From Amia ocellicauda (Eukaryota; Chordata; Actinopteri; Amiiformes; Amiidae): a stretch of 64,000 nt of DNA. The number at the start of each line of letters is the position of its first letter. Position 1 is the stretch's first letter. Made by a program: the position numbers and the translations under genes. This document shows, piece by piece, positions 60,942 to 64,000 of this stretch. The stretch is from the NCBI RefSeq assembly GCF_036373705.1, contig NC_089868.1:14056520-14120519 (forward strand), read 5' to 3'. The notes below the pieces were generated by a model. It ran no database searches. It worked only from the letters and a program-made list of their open reading frames with translations, and was not told where the DNA came from.

Positions 60942-63900
60942 TATCAAGCAGAGAGCTGCTCTGGTGTGGTCTGAATCGCCTGTCACACTCCAGAACGGCT
61001 CGCATATCTGCCCGTGAGGCGGGATTTAGAATACACGTGACGGCTGTAATGGAAAGGTGAAAAAATAGCTTGGCTCTTGTGAGGTGTGCATCTGCCTGTC
61101 CTTGACTCCATAGATGGGGGCTCTGTATTAGATTTGACACCCCCAACAGTGATAACATTAAGTCTTCTTAAAGCAGCTGAGGAGAAAGCATAAATGTACC
61201 TTTTTCCCCCCTCTCCTTTTAGTGACTGTTAGATTTTGAAGATCCATCCCTCACAGTATTGACATGAAACTGCACAGTGAGGCAGATTTGAACTAGTTTA
61301 AATCTCTGAATCTCTGGAGGCTTGTGAAATCTGTGAAGCTCATATTGTGTACTCAGTCACTGTCTTGCTGGATTGTGGTAAACAAGTGCGACCCTTTGAA
61401 GGCTGACCTCTCTGGATGGTGAAATGTCAGTACCGGGGGGTGAGGAGAGGTGAAATACGTTAAAAACTACACTGGAGGAGATGAGGGTACATTTTCATCG
61501 GGGAAACGTGAATGATTCTGACGGTATTGTCATGCACATCATATGAAAGACCAAACCTAAGTGAGCATATTATTTTTTGCACTGGAAGCATTTATGTAAA
61601 ACAAGCATGCTCTCATCTCTTTAGCCCTCAATGTAGCGCTTCACTTCACAAATGTGACCTCCAGGCTTCAAGCAGAACTTCGATCATACCCTGATCTAAA
61701 GGATCGTTGTGTGTTCCTGTCTGTCATCTGTGCCAATTAAAGCAGCCCCAGAGTCCAGGGCTTCCGTGATGTCCAGCGTTGAGGCCCTGCCAGTTGGGGG
61801 AGAGGATGTCGTAAGTGACGTCACGACACTGCGAAGAGCGGAAGAGGTCCAGCCGTCCCCAAGGAGTCCTGGCTCAGATCAGTGTATTTTTAGACGACAG
61901 ACACTCAATCCTCTTTCCAACCTGTTTGTTTTGGGAAGTTATAGTTTTTTTTTTTTTTTTTGCCAAAATGCTTTTCTTGCTTTTTCTTTTTAACATGACA
62001 ATCATGCTTCTCTTATCTCGCTCTTGGGGCTGCGGAGCTCCACTACGGTTCGTCTTTGAACTCTGATAGCATTACAGAGCACCCTTCGGTCATTTATTTG
62101 ATTTTGTTTTTAATAATACTTCCCTGCTGCTCCCTCCAGTGTTGTGCTTGATGTTCTACATTTCACTCTTGACAGTGTTTTGGGTTTTATGGTCTGTTTC
62201 TAATTAATCGGAGGACCCAGAGTTATGCCTTTGCATACGAATAACAGATACAGATGATTAGATGGCAATGCATGAATGTGGAAGAGATTGTGGACATGTT
62301 TTTGTGTAAATAGACTGATGTAAGCAACTGAGGATGGAGTGGATTTTTTTTCTTCGGTTGATGGGATAGTAGATTAATTTAGGGGACTGCTTTCAAGGTG
62401 ATTAATGATAATGTGGGTAGTACAGAAGTGTGAATACAGTCCTGGGGTTTACAAAAGACTGTTCCTTGAATAGTTCCCAATTAGGCGAATACACAGAAAA
62501 TGACTTTGTTAATGTTTAGTTTCTTCAAAACAGTTTGTGGCTGCATGTGTTCTGCCAATATACATCTGGTTGTATTCATATAAAATGTGTTTGAGCCTCT
62601 AGCATGTCCTGAAATATATAATTTCTCGACAATTGAGGAATCCTTTTTTTTGTTAACTGAATCATACATCTACCATTGCATTGAGAGGTTTGCTCAAAGG
62701 TGTGTGTTATAGCCGTATTTATATTGTAAGGATAATTAAATCAAATCCGTTAACTACGTGATATATTGAATCCACTATGTGGTATGCTGACTTTGCCACA
62801 TTTGATTTTTGCTATTAAGTTGTTACCTACGCAGTACGCACTGTATTTAGTGTAGTACGTGTCTCCTGGGAATAGAAACGCCTCCCATGCTAATGTCTCT
62901 GAACTGCATGTTTCTTATCTTCTCCATACTTTTGGAGGTCGAGCCAGTGCTCCTTTCACAATTACCCCTTTGTGTGAACGGTGAAGTGCATGGACGTAAA
63001 CAGCCCGAGAGTATGTCATAGCTGCATCAGACACAGACGCAGGCAGCCCTCCTGCCTGGCTCGTAAACGAACGGCTGTGGGTCTTTCTAGGTCTCCTGAT
63101 TGCTCACGCATCGAGCCTCTCTTGCCACCAGGATAATGCTTTCGATAATGCATCACAAGATGTGCAATGGGGTACATGGTGTGACAGTCCATTAAGGCCT
63201 GTGACCGTTGTTTTGTTTTGTTTTTCTTTCTTTTTAGGTCTGTAGCTCTATGTTCCACCCTTGAAAATAAAAAGCAACCTTGTCAGATTATGTAGTGTGG
63301 CAAGTGCATTTTTATCTGCCGAAACACAAAGGTGCTGGTTTATCTCCGACCAATATATTTAATGCATTGTATTTGCTGGTTTATAATGTTTATTTTCTAC
63401 TGTGTATTTATGTAGATGTTGTGCCAAGGTCTCTTGTAATGTAACTAAATGTCTGCAAAATCATTATTGTGCAAATGTAATTGGCCATTAACAGTGTAAA
63501 TATTTTGATACAATAATACATTTCAGACTGTCAAACATCTCAGTACATGCTTGACACTGCATATAAACTTTTGTATTTCTTCTTCCAAGCTAATACCTAT
63601 GATTTTGTTTAACAAGGTTTTCTCAAGCACCATAGAGTTAATGTCCTTCAAATTGCTTAATACATTTAGGGTTTATTTTTATTTTATTTATTTTTGTCTC
63701 ACTGAATGAGAATTGCTGAAACATCCGTATTCTTGTAATGTTTTGCTAGCTGAGTCTTGTGTGCCGGGTTCCAGAGAAGTGTTGAAAATGAGGGATTCGT
63801 CATTTGATTGTCAAATTGAGGTGACTGATGGTTTGTTTAAATAAATAAAATAAAAATTAGAAAGTCATGTTTTATTGCAGCCTGTTGCACACCACTCTAC

Positions 63901-64000
63901 AACCATCAATGCTTTCTGCTTATTTGTGATCCATTTTTAAATGCAGGCATTTTACTTCACTCTTAACTGAGATAGGAATACTGGTTGGCAGTGCTGGTGT

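Larger units (their letters stand above)
48352..64000 (+). other. gng12: Putative gng12 intron 1 (runs off the window)
   Basis: 15.6 kb without a recognisable coding exon. I looked for the start and CAAX exons of a G-gamma protein and did not find them. The interval holds a perfect hairpin (49513-49577), a decayed Tc1 transposon (55522-57056), a fish dispersed repeat (57606), a 31-bp tandem duplication (58670-58731), a CRE/X-box cluster (60899-60941) and a CRE at 61816-61823. Confidence 0.45.

Noticed and set aside
61709-61810. Possible small exon ending in gatgtc|gtaagt
   Set aside because: The donor is good but the acceptor is poor and the peptide (MSSVEALPVGGED) does not match the G-gamma N-terminus; not supported as an exon.
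48352-64000. Search for gng12 coding exons
   Set aside because: No frame matching a G-gamma start exon or the C-terminal CAAX exon was found; they probably lie beyond the window.
1-64000. tRNA, rRNA, CRISPR arrays, operons or other prokaryotic systems
   Set aside because: The window is vertebrate chromosomal DNA; no such structures were seen. Regular repeats are simple microsatellites.

Overview
The window is vertebrate nuclear DNA, most likely from a ray-finned fish. It has large GT-AG introns, AT-rich spacers with simple repeats, a Tc1/mariner transposon, hAT- and piggyBac-type remnants and the dispersed 'agcagacgctttatcca'-type repeat seen in many fish genomes. Three protein genes can be read at residue level and all lie on the + strand: dr1 (3 coding exons, 176 aa), wls/Wntless (12 coding exons, 541 aa, every junction in phase) and a Ras-like gene of the DIRAS family (one coding exon, 198 aa). 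A GC-rich block near 48.04-48.35 kb ends in a perfect splice donor. Its position and strand fit the non-coding first exon of gng12.

Layout: 1-1.55 kb is spacer. 1.56-5.86 kb is dr1 with its promoter and 3' UTR. 5.9-11.2 kb is spacer rich in simple repeats. 11.2-30.4 kb is wls. 30.4-34.7 kb is spacer with CTCF-like sites and a long perfect-type hairpin. 34.7-36.9 kb is diras3 with a TATA-type candidate promoter and a pre-miRNA-like hairpin in its intron. 36.9-47.4 kb is spacer. 47.4-48.0 kb holds hAT-like foldback elements and a CA repeat. 48.0-64 kb is the putative gng12 exon 1 and its long first intron, which contains a decayed 1.5-kb Tc1 element at 55.5-57.06 kb.

The order wls - diras3 - gng12, all on one strand, matches the human 1p31 cluster. 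This is the main reason for calling the GTPase DIRAS3 rather than DIRAS1 or DIRAS2, and for naming the GC-rich exon gng12. dr1 beside wls is a linkage not kept in human, where DR1 lies far away on 1p22. The genes do not form an operon. WLS carries lipidated Wnt proteins to the cell surface, DIRAS3 is a Ras-family signalling GTPase, GNG12 would be a G-protein gamma subunit, and DR1 is a general TBP repressor.

The less ordinary features are three long near-perfect hairpins (32.85, 35.48 and 49.51 kb), a 1.3-kb TIR element that begins 24 bp after a wls splice donor, an alanine in the GTPase at the position equivalent to Ras Gly12, and an (ATG)n tract upstream of wls that would encode a poly-Met upstream ORF if transcribed. 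I found no prokaryotic features, tRNA or rRNA genes. No database search was possible, so family names rest on recognition of the translated sequence.
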